From positions 1 to 18,984 of the forward strand of contig CALCVT010000042.1 of the NCBI GenBank assembly GCA_937906495.1: DNA of 18,984 nt. Reading direction: 5' to 3'. The translations under genes and the position numbers were made by a program. Under the pieces are notes generated by a model that saw only the letters and a program-made list of their open reading frames with translations, was not told the origin of the DNA and made no database searches. Below, piece by piece: positions 7,465 through 14,876 of this stretch; position 1 is the first letter of the stretch; each line of letters begins with the position of its first letter. Source of the DNA: an uncultured Prevotella sp. (GTDB lineage: Bacteria > Bacteroidota > Bacteroidia > Bacteroidales > Bacteroidaceae).

Positions 7465-8022
7465 TCATGGCTCCGGTCTTTCTTCAGCGTCTTTCGCACC
7501 TTTAAGATGTTCCAAACCAGCCTTTAGCACGTCCGAAGCCACACCATCTACCAATTTGCCCGCTGCACTGTCGCCTCCCAATGCCTGTACGGCATGCTGC
7601 CGTACCTCTGCCACCTTCAGCAATAGTTTTTCGGCATCGGTTGCCTGCTGCAAGAGTTGTTCGGCCTGGGGTATCTGTTCGCGCAATTGCTCATAGTTCG
7701 TAGCCATATAGTGCCTTATTCCCGCTACAAAGGCCAAAGCGACAGCCGGATCGGCCTTTTCGCGAAAACCACTCATTTTCAGCATTAAAGAGTCTACCAT
7801 CTGTCGCAACTGCAGGGAGTCAACACGTCCGTTTTGCAACACACTGTCCACACGTTGCGTCAGTTGCTCAGCGAGTTTGGTAGCCTCTCGGGCTGCAGGT
7901 GTATCAATGAGCGCAGCAACAGCAGGATCTGTAACATCCTGCGCCAAATTGTCGGCAGGTTGCCGGGTGCATGCCATCATGCACAAGCATGCCATAAGGC
8001 ATAAAAGGAACAAATGTTTCAT
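7465..8022 (-). CDS. Small predicted lipoprotein of unknown function
   Basis: I do not recognise this protein. Starting from the ATG at 8022 it has 185 residues and begins MKHLFLLCLMACLCMMAC. That is a lipoprotein signal, most likely with lipidation at Cys18; LMAC at residues 9-12 is a shorter alternative. An ATG eight codons further upstream would add residues ahead of the signal and is less likely. The mature part is almost entirely helical and Gln/Leu/Asp-rich, with heptad-like stretches (EATKLAEQLTQRVDSVL, QAEQLLQQATDAEKLLLKV) that suggest coiled-coil or helical bundling. No enzyme motif is visible. It starts 48 nt after the sufE stop and is probably the last gene of the sufE transcript. 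A surface or periplasmic structural role is only a guess. Confidence 0.75.
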   Translation of the reverse strand: MKHLFLLCLMACLCMMACTRQPADNLAQDVTDPAVAALIDTPAAREATKLAEQLTQRVDSVLQNGRVDSLQLRQMVDSLMLKMSGFREKADPAVALAFVAGIRHYMATNYEQLREQIPQAEQLLQQATDAEKLLLKVAEVRQHAVQALGGDSAAGKLVDGVASDVLKAGLEHLKGAKDAEERPEP

Positions 8023-8070
8023 GGCAAGAGGGGTTGTAATAATCAACTGGCAGAACGAAACACCATCGGT

Positions 8071-8496
8071 TTAAGCCTCGAGTTTTGTTTTATAGGCCAG
8101 CGCATACATACGCACTTGCTTAATCATGGCCAGCAGACCGTTTGAGCGGGTGGGCGAGAGGTGCTCTGTAAGTCCGATACGCTCAATAAAATAGAGTTCG
8201 CTGTCAAGAATTTCCTGCGGGCTGTGACCGGTTACGGCACGCACCACGAGCGACACGATACCCTTTACAATAAGGGCATCGCTTTCGGCCTTAAAGTGCA
8301 GCAGGCCATTGTGTTCCTCGCACACAATCCACACGCGGCTCTGGCAGCCGTCAATCAGATTTTGGTCAACCTTGTCGGCATCGGGCAGTGCGTCCTGCTC
8401 CTGTCCTAAGTCAATAAGCAATTGATAGCGGTCCATCCAGTCGTCGAGTAGGGTGAACTCTTCAATAATCTCGTCTTGTATTTCGTTGATACTCAT
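8071..8496 (-). CDS. sufE: SufE family sulfur-acceptor protein
   Basis: Cytoplasmic SufE-type protein of 141 residues, the family's usual length. SufE accepts persulfide sulfur from the cysteine desulfurase SufS on a single catalytic cysteine and passes it to Fe-S cluster assembly. The active-site motif GCQSRVW places this cysteine at residue 51, the same number as in Escherichia coli SufE. Other family features are the N-terminal helix (INEIQDEIIEEFTLLDDWMDRYQLLIDLG), the acidic ALPDADKV segment, and the C-terminal LTEHLSPTRSNGLLAMIKQVR stretch. No SufS or Suf scaffold gene is in the window, so its partner is encoded elsewhere. It lies 50 nt after the M28 gene and 48 nt before the small lipoprotein gene. 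I recall M28-peptidase/SufE pairing in other Bacteroidales. Confidence 0.93.
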   Translation of the reverse strand: MSINEIQDEIIEEFTLLDDWMDRYQLLIDLGQEQDALPDADKVDQNLIDGCQSRVWIVCEEHNGLLHFKAESDALIVKGIVSLVVRAVTGHSPQEILDSELYFIERIGLTEHLSPTRSNGLLAMIKQVRMYALAYKTKLEA

Positions 8497-8546
8497 AGTT
8501 TTAAAACATTTATCCCCTTGACCAAAGGCCTTGAGGCAGAAACGAA

Positions 8547-9542
8547 TTAGTTTTCTTCAGAGAGGAATTGCAGAATGGTTTGTCCGACACCGCGCAACGT
8601 TTCTTTCGAAATATATTTAGGGGTATCGTTTACCGTATGCCAGGTGGCACCAAAGGTATGATTCCCCTCGACAAACGGAATGATATCGATTGTTGGAATG
8701 CCAGCTATCTCGTTGAGGGGCACATGGTCGTCTTGGGCCCACGTACCCTCTTGCTGTAAAAAGAGAGATTCTGCTCCAGCACGCTGTGCTGCATCCCAAA
8801 CACGCACAGCTAAATCGCGTGCATAGCGCATGGATATACCTTCGTAGCAGTAGCGCGCATCCTGTCCGCCAACCATGTCGAGCAGAATGCCGTAACGGGC
8901 TTTATAGTCCTTAACATGCGGATTGCGAGCCCAATACTGCGAACCCATACACCAGTCAGAACCGTCATCGTAGCCTTGAACCTCCGCCCAATAGGGCTTT
9001 CCGTAGTCCTCGGTATCAAAACATATAAAGTCGATACCGAAGTTGGGATTGAGCGCTTTGAGTTGGCGGGCCACCTCGAGCATCACAGCCACACCACTGG
9101 CGCCATCGTTAGCAGCCATTACCGGTTTACGGTGGTTGGCAGAGTCGGGGTCGGCATCAGCCCACGGACGGCTGTCCCAATGTGCACAAAGAATAATTCG
9201 GTTGGTCTGTTCGGGCTTGTAAGCCGCAATAATGTTGCGCATTTGTAAGGTTTTGCCATCCCAGGCCTTGAGTGCAGCCTTTTGTTCAGTAACCTTTAGG
9301 CCCAGCATTTCAAATCGCTTTACCAAATAGTCACCACAGCGCTGGTGCGCCTCAGAATTGGGTACGCGAGCCCCGAAATCGCATTGCGCAACAACCGAGG
9401 CATAAGCCGAGTCGGCATTAAATTGTACATTCGTAACGGCTATGGTATCGGTATCGCTTGTCTGAACCGTTTGATTTTGGTTTTTACAACCGGTCAGCGC
9501 TCCAAAGCCTACCATTAACGCAGCCAATAAAAGATACTTCAT
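8547..9542 (-). CDS. M28 family lipoprotein, probable glutaminyl cyclase
   Basis: Exported Zn-dependent M28-fold protein of 331 residues with a lipobox ending at Cys19 (ALTGC). Family motifs are CAHWDSRPW (His121, Asp123), AANDGASG (Asp146), FDTEDYG (Glu178, Asp179), WAQDDHVPLNEIAGIP (269-283) and TWHTVNDT (His302). Asp146, Asp179 and His302 are the likely single-zinc ligands and Glu178 the general acid/base. The DDHVP-x(5)-GIP segment and WHTxxDTP ending resemble glutaminyl-peptide cyclases (human QPCT, P. gingivalis type I QC) more than two-zinc aminopeptidases. The expected reaction is conversion of an N-terminal Gln of exported proteins to pyroglutamate. The T9SS proteins PorP and PorN here both have predicted mature Gln N-termini. 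An aminopeptidase cannot be ruled out by eye. It lies 36 nt after the C26-M19 gene. Confidence 0.85.
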   Translation of the reverse strand: MKYLLLAALMVGFGALTGCKNQNQTVQTSDTDTIAVTNVQFNADSAYASVVAQCDFGARVPNSEAHQRCGDYLVKRFEMLGLKVTEQKAALKAWDGKTLQMRNIIAAYKPEQTNRIILCAHWDSRPWADADPDSANHRKPVMAANDGASGVAVMLEVARQLKALNPNFGIDFICFDTEDYGKPYWAEVQGYDDGSDWCMGSQYWARNPHVKDYKARYGILLDMVGGQDARYCYEGISMRYARDLAVRVWDAAQRAGAESLFLQQEGTWAQDDHVPLNEIAGIPTIDIIPFVEGNHTFGATWHTVNDTPKYISKETLRGVGQTILQFLSEEN

Positions 9543-9578
9543 GGTTTAAGGGTTGTTTATAAATTTAATAGCTATCAA

Positions 9579-11369
9579 TTAGATACGCAGGGTGGGGCAG
9601 GCGGCTTGCTGGCACTGCTTCATGACACGCAAAAAGTTACCTCCCCAAATTTTGCTCAGGTCGTAGGGCGTAAGTCCTTCGGCCAAAAGGCGTCGGGTAA
9701 AGGCTATGAGTTCGGAGGCCGAGGCACATCCCGGAACACCTCCGTCGCCATCGAAGTCGGTGCCTATGCCTACATGGTCAATACCGGCCACTTCGATCAT
9801 ATGCATCAAGTGTCGCACGGCATCATCGACCGTTGCTTGCGGCAAGCCGTCGGACTCGGGCCGCAAAAAGCCGTGATAAAACGTTACCTGCGCCACACCA
9901 CCTACTTGGGCCAGGGCACGTAACTGCTCGTCGGTCAAGTTGCGCGGATGGTTGCACAAGGCGCGGCTCGAAGCGTGCGAGCACACAATAGGGGTGCTGC
10001 TTAATTCGAGCGCCTGGTAGAACGAAGTTTCGGCAGCATGACTCAAATCTACCATCAGGCCCACCCGGTTCATCTCGCGTACCACCTCACGTCCATAAAC
10101 CGAGAGGCCGCCGTGCTCAGCGTGTGAAGCACGAGCCGAATCGCAGATATCGTTGTCGCCATTATGGCAAAGTGTAATGTAAACCACTCCTTTGCGACGA
10201 AAAGCCTCGACATTGGCCAAATCGCGGCCAAGGGCATAACCATTTTCAATGCCTCGCATCACCGACAACAGGCCGTTACACTTGTTGGCATAGAGTTGCT
10301 CGGGAGTAGAAGCCAGTTCTACACCAGGCGCTTCGGCTACGCGTCCGGCTATTTCGTCGAGTAAAGCGTGAGTATGCGCTGTAACCTTACGCATTACGTC
10401 TTCAGTGCGTTCGCCTTGCGGCAAATATGCCACCATGATGGTGGCATCGAGTTTTCCCTCGCGCATTTTGGGAAAATCAACGAGCAATTGCGCATCGCGA
10501 TGAGTGAGTTCAACCCCCCGGTCAAAGAACATGGGCGTATCGCAGTGCGAGTCGAGCGTCAGCACGCGCTCATGCACCCGGCGAGCAGCACCAAATGATG
10601 CAGCCTCTGCTACAAAATGGCGGAACAAGGGCATCATGCTTTCGTCGCCCTCAGGCAAAAAACATTCAGGATGCCACTGCACGCCAATAATTGACTTCAT
10701 CTCGCTGCTTTCTACGGCCTCTATAATACCATCGGCCGAACGGGCTGTTACACGCAGGCAAGGGCCAGGATTTCCCACTGCTTGATGATGAAAGGAGTTG
10801 ACGGCAAAACGCTGTCCAAACAGGCGGGCTATGCAGGAGTCGGGGGCTGCTTCAACCCAATGGGTTGCTACCCCGCGCGCGGCCTGTTGTGAATGCTTCA
10901 GCAAGTCGACTCCCGGCAACGAAGTGGCCATATCCTGCAACACCTGGCCCCCTAAAGCTGCCGTGAGCATTTGTATGCCCCTGCAAATGCCGAGCATGGG
11001 TATCTGGCGGTGATAAGCTAATTGGATGAGTGCCAACTCAAAAGCATCACGCTCAGCATTCACATCGTGCAAGGCAGGTACAGGCTCCTCGCCTACGTAA
11101 AGGGGGTTCAAATCGCCCCCGCCTGAGAGTAACAAACCATCCAAGCGGTCAAGCAAGGCAATAAGCGATGCGTCGGGGCTACGACGCGGCGGTATAACAA
11201 CCGCGTTAGCCCCCGCAGCCTCGATGGAACGAAAATAACCAGGCATGAGTTTTAGTTGCCCCTCGTCAAAATTACCGCTGATGCCTATCAACGGACGCTC
11301 TACTATGGGCTTTGACAGTGCTGCAGTATGCATTGCAGCTACCTGATGGGCTATATTGAATGCAGCCAT
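9579..11369 (-). CDS. Fusion of C26 gamma-glutamyl hydrolase and M19 dipeptidase
   Basis: Two enzymes in one 596-residue chain with no signal peptide, so probably cytoplasmic. Residues ~24-255 are a class I glutamine-amidotransferase-like domain of the peptidase C26/PuuD type. It has the LSGGGDLNP turn (81-89), nucleophile Cys129 in MLGICRGIQ, and His233/Glu235 in GVQWHPE; such enzymes hydrolyse gamma-glutamyl amides. Residues ~268-590 are a renal-dipeptidase-like M19 domain with all metal ligands visible: His275 and Asp277 (DSHCDTP), bridging Glu375 (GIENGYAL), His444 (DLSHA), His465 (CSHASSR) and Asp538 (GTDFDGD). Both active sites look intact. A possible role is two-step breakdown of gamma-glutamyl peptides, with the first domain removing gamma-Glu and the second splitting the remaining dipeptide; glutathione or murein peptides are candidate substrates. 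It begins 12 nt after the DUF4491 gene, so the two are almost certainly co-transcribed. Confidence 0.9.
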   Translation of the reverse strand: MAAFNIAHQVAAMHTAALSKPIVERPLIGISGNFDEGQLKLMPGYFRSIEAAGANAVVIPPRRSPDASLIALLDRLDGLLLSGGGDLNPLYVGEEPVPALHDVNAERDAFELALIQLAYHRQIPMLGICRGIQMLTAALGGQVLQDMATSLPGVDLLKHSQQAARGVATHWVEAAPDSCIARLFGQRFAVNSFHHQAVGNPGPCLRVTARSADGIIEAVESSEMKSIIGVQWHPECFLPEGDESMMPLFRHFVAEAASFGAARRVHERVLTLDSHCDTPMFFDRGVELTHRDAQLLVDFPKMREGKLDATIMVAYLPQGERTEDVMRKVTAHTHALLDEIAGRVAEAPGVELASTPEQLYANKCNGLLSVMRGIENGYALGRDLANVEAFRRKGVVYITLCHNGDNDICDSARASHAEHGGLSVYGREVVREMNRVGLMVDLSHAAETSFYQALELSSTPIVCSHASSRALCNHPRNLTDEQLRALAQVGGVAQVTFYHGFLRPESDGLPQATVDDAVRHLMHMIEVAGIDHVGIGTDFDGDGGVPGCASASELIAFTRRLLAEGLTPYDLSKIWGGNFLRVMKQCQQAACPTLRI

Positions 11370-11381
11370 GATTGATGCAAC

Positions 11382-11666
11382 TTATTTATGGCCGGGTCCT
11401 TTGGGGAACCAGCCCTTATCGACACGCTGTCGCTGTTCAAAAAGTTCGAGAATGGACCATAGGGAGGAGAATCCGGTAACACCGATTATGGCACTGGCCA
11501 TAAGCGACGAAACAAACAAGGCACCGACTATACAGCCGATGCCAACAAGCAGGAAAATCCACCACGGCCGCGTGCCGAAGTAGTATTCTGTTTTTATGAC
11601 AATAGGGTGGAAGAGTCCGATTATCAGGAAGGTGGCTAATCCTATGAGGGGGCCTTCGAAAGTCAT
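11382..11666 (-). CDS. DUF4491 family small membrane protein
   Basis: A 94-residue inner-membrane protein. The sequence MTFEGPLIGLATFLIIGLF, followed by HPIV and the GTRPWW motif, and ending LWSILELFEQRQRVDKGWFPKG, matches what I know of DUF4491, a Bacteroidota family of unknown function. Three hydrophobic segments lie at about 5-24, 36-53 and 56-72, and the C-terminal tail is charged. I chose the ATG at 11666: the longer frame from 11708 adds 14 residues unlike the family and overlaps a stem-loop. The gene lies 74 nt after the Lrp-type regulator and 12 nt before the C26-M19 enzyme, so it may be regulated with either. Confidence 0.85.
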   Translation of the reverse strand: MTFEGPLIGLATFLIIGLFHPIVIKTEYYFGTRPWWIFLLVGIGCIVGALFVSSLMASAIIGVTGFSSLWSILELFEQRQRVDKGWFPKGPGHK

Positions 11667-11683
11667 TGGCTGAAAATTGCGGT

Positions 11684-11730
11684 GAACCTTCCTCCGTACT
11701 CCAGCCAAGGGAATACAGCAAGGAAGGTTC
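11684..11730 (-). other. Stem-loop between the Lrp-type gene and DUF4491
   Basis: Ten bases at 11684-11693 (GAACCTTCCT) pair with 11721-11730 (AGGAAGGTTC) across a 27-nt loop. It fills most of the gap between the two minus-strand genes. On the minus strand the stem is followed by ACCGCAATTTTC, a poor T tract. It could be a weak terminator of the regulator gene or a processing site that separates its expression from the downstream enzymes. Confidence 0.4.
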
Positions 11731-11740
11731 GTTTAACAAA

Positions 11741-12208
11741 TCAATCTTCGGGGATGATAACAGGCACAGTCCGATTGATGCTCTGCTCCAACGAGATAAG
11801 CGTTTCGGTCGAGATAACACCCTGTATTTCCTGAATACGGTTGTTGAGCAAATCCATGAGGTGCTCGTTGTCGCGCGAGTACAACTTGATAAGCATGGTG
11901 TAGGTTCCGGTTGTAAAGTGACACTCTACAATTTCGGGAATCTTCTCAAGCTCTTCGGCCACTCCTTTATACATTGAGCCACGCTCCAATTTGATACCTA
12001 CATAAGTACATGTGCTGTAGCCGATGCTCTTAGGACATACATTATAACCGGAACCTGTAATTACTCCGGCCTCTACAAGGCGCTGTACACGCTGATGAAT
12101 GGCTGCACGCGATACGCCGCATTCGGCAGCAACATCTTTAAAGGGAATGCGTGCGTTGACTGAGATAATACGAAGTATCTTCAAATCAAGCTGGTCTACC
12201 TTTTCCAT
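11741..12208 (-). CDS. Lrp/AsnC family transcriptional regulator
   Basis: DNA-binding regulator of the Lrp/AsnC (feast/famine) family, 155 residues. An N-terminal helix-turn-helix (about 22-48, IPFKDVAAECGVSRAAIHQRV) follows the typical DQLDLKILRIISVNAR start. A C-terminal RAM domain (about 67-145) binds amino-acid-type effectors and forms multimers; GTYTMLIKLYSRD and ISTETLISLEQS are characteristic strands. I chose the ATG at 12208 because it gives the normal family length. The longer frame to 12373 would run through the promoter at 12245-12275 and adds 55 unrelated residues. Target genes are not shown. The downstream DUF4491 and peptide-degrading genes are natural candidates, and autoregulation is common in this family. 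Confidence 0.92.
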   Translation of the reverse strand: MEKVDQLDLKILRIISVNARIPFKDVAAECGVSRAAIHQRVQRLVEAGVITGSGYNVCPKSIGYSTCTYVGIKLERGSMYKGVAEELEKIPEIVECHFTTGTYTMLIKLYSRDNEHLMDLLNNRIQEIQGVISTETLISLEQSINRTVPVIIPED

Positions 12209-12244
12209 AATCCAAATTCTTGTGTTTTTATTTGTAACTGCGAG

Positions 12245-12275
12245 CAAAGATACTCGTTTTATACATTCTGACAAA
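12245..12275 (-). promoter_or_regulatory. Promoter of the Lrp/AsnC-type gene
   Basis: On the minus strand, TTTG (12275-12272), a 19-bp spacer and TATCTTTG (12252-12245) match the Bacteroidota promoter TTTG-N19-TAnnTTTG perfectly. The predicted transcript starts about 30 nt before the ATG at 12208. The -7 box is flanked by CGAG and CTCG (12253-12256 and 12241-12244), forming a 16-bp interrupted palindrome centred on the box. This could be an operator for autoregulation. Confidence 0.75.
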
Positions 12276-12349
12276 TTCAGCCTCGTAAAATCAACTATCA
12301 TGCACCTACTTTCGATAAAAAAACGAACTTTTGATGAACTTTCAAGACC

Positions 12350-12394
12350 AAAGTAAGGGTTCTGTTTGCTCAAAAGCTGTTGTAACCTTACTTT
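12350..12394. other. Inverted repeat in the rmuC-lrp intergenic region
   Basis: Nine bases, AAAGTAAGG (12350-12358) and CCTTACTTT (12386-12394), are perfectly complementary across 27 nt. The plus side continues as TTTTAATG and the minus side as TTTGGTC, so neither direction has a strong T tract. It may be the terminator of the AEC-rmuC transcript on the minus strand. The same 288-nt gap (12209-12496) also has a smaller hairpin, ACAAGG/CCTTGT (12448-12453 with 12460-12465), another near the rmuC stop (12473-12478 with 12486-12491), and the lrp promoter. There is no protein gene. Confidence 0.35.
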
Positions 12395-12496
12395 TAATGA
12401 TGCCTGGCGCTGTTCTCTTTTGCTTTACAAGGCGAGTGTTTAATTTTACAAGGTCGATGCCTTGTCTGGTAAGGTCAATGACTTTTTGACCAACCA

Positions 12497-13651
12497 TTAC
12501 TCCGACGTGTCGTCACACCCTTCAGTGAGTTCTTTGGGCAATTGCGTAGGCGGTGTCAGGCCTTTCTTTTTCCAGCCTTCGAGCTGACTCACAATGTTTC
12601 CGCGGCCCGTTGCCAGTTGTTTATAGGAGTCGCCATAGAGGTTCTGCAACTTGTCGATGGCTGTGCCGATTTTAACAAAGTTCTCCGCAAATCCGGTAAA
12701 CTTTTTATAGAGTTTCTCGGCCGAGAGGTAAATATCGTTGACCGAACGGCTCTGCATTTCGCTCTGCCACAGGTTATAGGCCAGCTGCAAGGCCATAAGC
12801 AGGTTGGTGGGGTTAATCAGGATGACGTGGCGGGCATAGGCTTCGGTCGGAAGTTTGGGATCGGCCGTCACGGCTGCTACGTAGGCTGCCTCGCCAGGCA
12901 AGAACATAAGTACGTACCCGATAGAGTCGGGAACAATACGGGCATAATTTTTTTCAGAAAGTTCCCTGACATGCTCGCGTACGCTCTTGACATGATCTTT
13001 GAGCAGGCGGGCCTGTTCGGAGGGGTCGTCGGCTGCTACATAGTCAGTAAAAGCCTTGAGCGACACCTTGGAGTCGATAATTACATTGCGCTTACCGGGC
13101 AAATGAACAATAACATCGGGAATGGCCACACTGCCTTTGCCATCGCTATGGTGCGCCTGCAACGTAAAGTCGCGCCCTTCGGTCAGGCCCGATGCACTGA
13201 GCAGATTGGCTAACACGGCCTCACCCCAATTGCCTTGTATTTTAGTATTGCCTTTCAAGGCTTTCGACAGGTCTTCGGCCTCTTTTCCCAAACTGGCTGT
13301 CTGTTCAACGAGGTCTTTAATATAGCGGTCGAGCGAGGCATGGCCGGTTACGAACTGTGTGCGGAAGCGCTCGATATCGTTGCCCAGGGGCTTGAGCATT
13401 TGCTCCAGGCTCTGAAGGTGTTGGTTGCGCAAGCTCTCACTCTGCGAGCGCATCACATCGGCCGAAAGGGCCTTAAACTCAGCACGCAAGGCTTCGGTTT
13501 GGCGGCGTAAGGCCTCATTGGCATGGGCCTTTTCGGCTTCGAGGCGGGCTTTAGCCTCGATGGCCTCGCGCTGGGTGCGGGCCACCCCCACATAGTAGCC
13601 TGCGCAGGCGGCTACAAGGGCTACAAGCAAACAAATCAAGAGGATATTCAT
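12497..13651 (-). CDS. rmuC: RmuC family DNA recombination-limiting protein
   Basis: Membrane-anchored protein of 384 residues from the RmuC family, a predicted PD-(D/E)XK nuclease relative. In E. coli, loss of RmuC raises inversion at short inverted repeats. An N-terminal membrane helix (about 3-22) is followed by a long coiled coil (about 25-130, rich in Glu, Ala, Lys and Arg). The catalytic-type domain starts with the hallmark KIQGNWGE (137-144) and continues through AIPDVIVHLP (Asp179) and NVIIDSKVSL (Asp193, Lys195), the PD...DxK pattern. NYARIVPDSIGYVLMFLPGEAAY and the LINPTNLLMALQ segment are also typical. It lies 22 nt after the AEC transporter gene on the same strand, so the two are likely co-transcribed although functionally unrelated. 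Its precise biochemical activity is not established. Confidence 0.93.
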   Translation of the reverse strand: MNILLICLLVALVAACAGYYVGVARTQREAIEAKARLEAEKAHANEALRRQTEALRAEFKALSADVMRSQSESLRNQHLQSLEQMLKPLGNDIERFRTQFVTGHASLDRYIKDLVEQTASLGKEAEDLSKALKGNTKIQGNWGEAVLANLLSASGLTEGRDFTLQAHHSDGKGSVAIPDVIVHLPGKRNVIIDSKVSLKAFTDYVAADDPSEQARLLKDHVKSVREHVRELSEKNYARIVPDSIGYVLMFLPGEAAYVAAVTADPKLPTEAYARHVILINPTNLLMALQLAYNLWQSEMQSRSVNDIYLSAEKLYKKFTGFAENFVKIGTAIDKLQNLYGDSYKQLATGRGNIVSQLEGWKKKGLTPPTQLPKELTEGCDDTSE

Positions 13652-13673
13652 GGGGCATGGAGTTTTAAAATAT

Positions 13674-14606
13674 TCAATACGTGAGCAGCGTAGTTATGTA
13701 TGCCACCAACGGGATGCTTACTACCGAGAAAAGGGTGGTCAAAAAGAGTCCCTGTGTCATGACACGCTCATCCTTGCCGTACTGCAGGCAGAACAAAATG
13801 CCATTGGTGGCGGCCGGCATGGCACTCAACACCATGGCTACCTGACAAACAAAGGGGTCGATGCCCAACAAGCGGAGCGCGAAGCCCACTAACAGGGGGT
13901 TGACAAACAGGCGCAGCACGGTGACGCTATAAACAAAGCGATTGCCCAACATATCGCGCAGGGGGATGTGGCTCAAGCTCGAACCGATAATAAGCAAGGC
14001 GCATGGAATAGTGAGGTCGCCCAACAAATGGAACCATTGACCTACAGCTGCTGGGAGCGTAAAGCGTCCCAAGGCAATGACAACGGCAATGAGCGAGGCT
14101 ACCACGCAGGGCGAAAACACCTGTTTAGGCGAAAAGGCCGAACGGGCCGTGCCGCCCCTAATAAATGACACACCTATGGTAAATACCAACAGGTTGAACG
14201 GAATGTTGAGTACCGACACGCAAAACACAGCCTTTGGGCCAAACACGGCATCGCATACCGGATAACCGATGAAACTCACATTGCCAAAGGCTATCATGAA
14301 GCGAAGCAAACCCTGCCGGGCGGTGTTCACCTTCCAAACCTTGGATACGAGAAAAGCAAAACCGATGAGCAAAACATACATCACAACCGACACTATGCCC
14401 AAGGCTGCAAGTTCGGAATGCTCAAACTGCAGGTCCTGCCCCATGACCGAGGCTAAAATTAACGCGGGCATAGAGACGTTTAAGATAAATACAGATAGCT
14501 TGCGGTCAAGGTCGCTCGACCATAATTGATGGCGGGCCGAGAAAAAGCCGACCATGACAATGCCGAATATCATCAGCATTTGGGTAACAATGTGTAGGAA
14601 GTCCAT
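13674..14606 (-). CDS. AEC family transporter
   Basis: Inner-membrane carrier of the auxin-efflux-carrier (AEC, Mem_trans) family, 310 residues from the ATG at 14606. Bacterial members include malate, malonate and other organic-anion carriers, but the substrate cannot be read here. About ten hydrophobic segments run through the whole chain in two sets of five. Family-like stretches are MVGFFSARHQLWSSDLDRKL with NVSMPALILASV near the start, FGNVSFIGYPVCDAVFG in the middle and LSAMPAATNGILFCLQYGKD near the C-terminus. I prefer this start to one nine codons upstream because MDFLHIVTQML leads directly into the first membrane segment. A -7-like TAATTTTG (minus, 14638-14631) lies just upstream, but no -33 box is at the right distance. 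Confidence 0.9.
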   Translation of the reverse strand: MDFLHIVTQMLMIFGIVMVGFFSARHQLWSSDLDRKLSVFILNVSMPALILASVMGQDLQFEHSELAALGIVSVVMYVLLIGFAFLVSKVWKVNTARQGLLRFMIAFGNVSFIGYPVCDAVFGPKAVFCVSVLNIPFNLLVFTIGVSFIRGGTARSAFSPKQVFSPCVVASLIAVVIALGRFTLPAAVGQWFHLLGDLTIPCALLIIGSSLSHIPLRDMLGNRFVYSVTVLRLFVNPLLVGFALRLLGIDPFVCQVAMVLSAMPAATNGILFCLQYGKDERVMTQGLFLTTLFSVVSIPLVAYITTLLTY

Positions 14607-14876
14607 GTATTTTTTAGTATGTGCGAGGCGCAAAATTACTAATTTCTAACAAGCCCCGCGCCGATACGGCTAAAAAAACTACCTTCAACTCAAGCCTGCG
14701 GCCGCTTTCGCAGCCTTTACAAGCCTCAGCTACCCTACGTTACGCACAAACGGCAACCCGCAAAAGCACAAGGCTACGTTGCGGATGTACGTTTTGCAAA
14801 CACGGCATCCCGATGCTGAAACACGGGCTATGCCCTAAGTACATGCCGTTGCTGCCCTTGCTCAACTGCCACCCGT
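14607..14876. other. Intergenic block between the exporter unit and the AEC gene
   Basis: These 270 nt hold no convincing gene. On the minus strand they include a GNRA-type hairpin (14700-14705 with 14710-14715, GAAA loop) and a T7 run (14678-14672) 21 nt after it, too far apart to be a standard terminator. A CCGCAA/TTGCGG stem and GTAACGTAG/GCAACGTAG near-repeats also occur. The 90-residue plus frame (14621-14893) and a 34-codon minus frame starting MYLGHSPCF have no recognisable features or double-glycine leader. Confidence 0.5.

Noticed and set aside
12209..12373. 55-residue N-terminal extension of the Lrp/AsnC regulator
   Set aside because: It spans a perfect promoter and adds sequence unlike the family; the ATG at 12208 gives the normal length.
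12542..13213. 223-residue plus-strand frame
   Set aside because: Entirely antisense to rmuC, whose frame has clear family motifs; a mirror frame caused by GC-rich codons.
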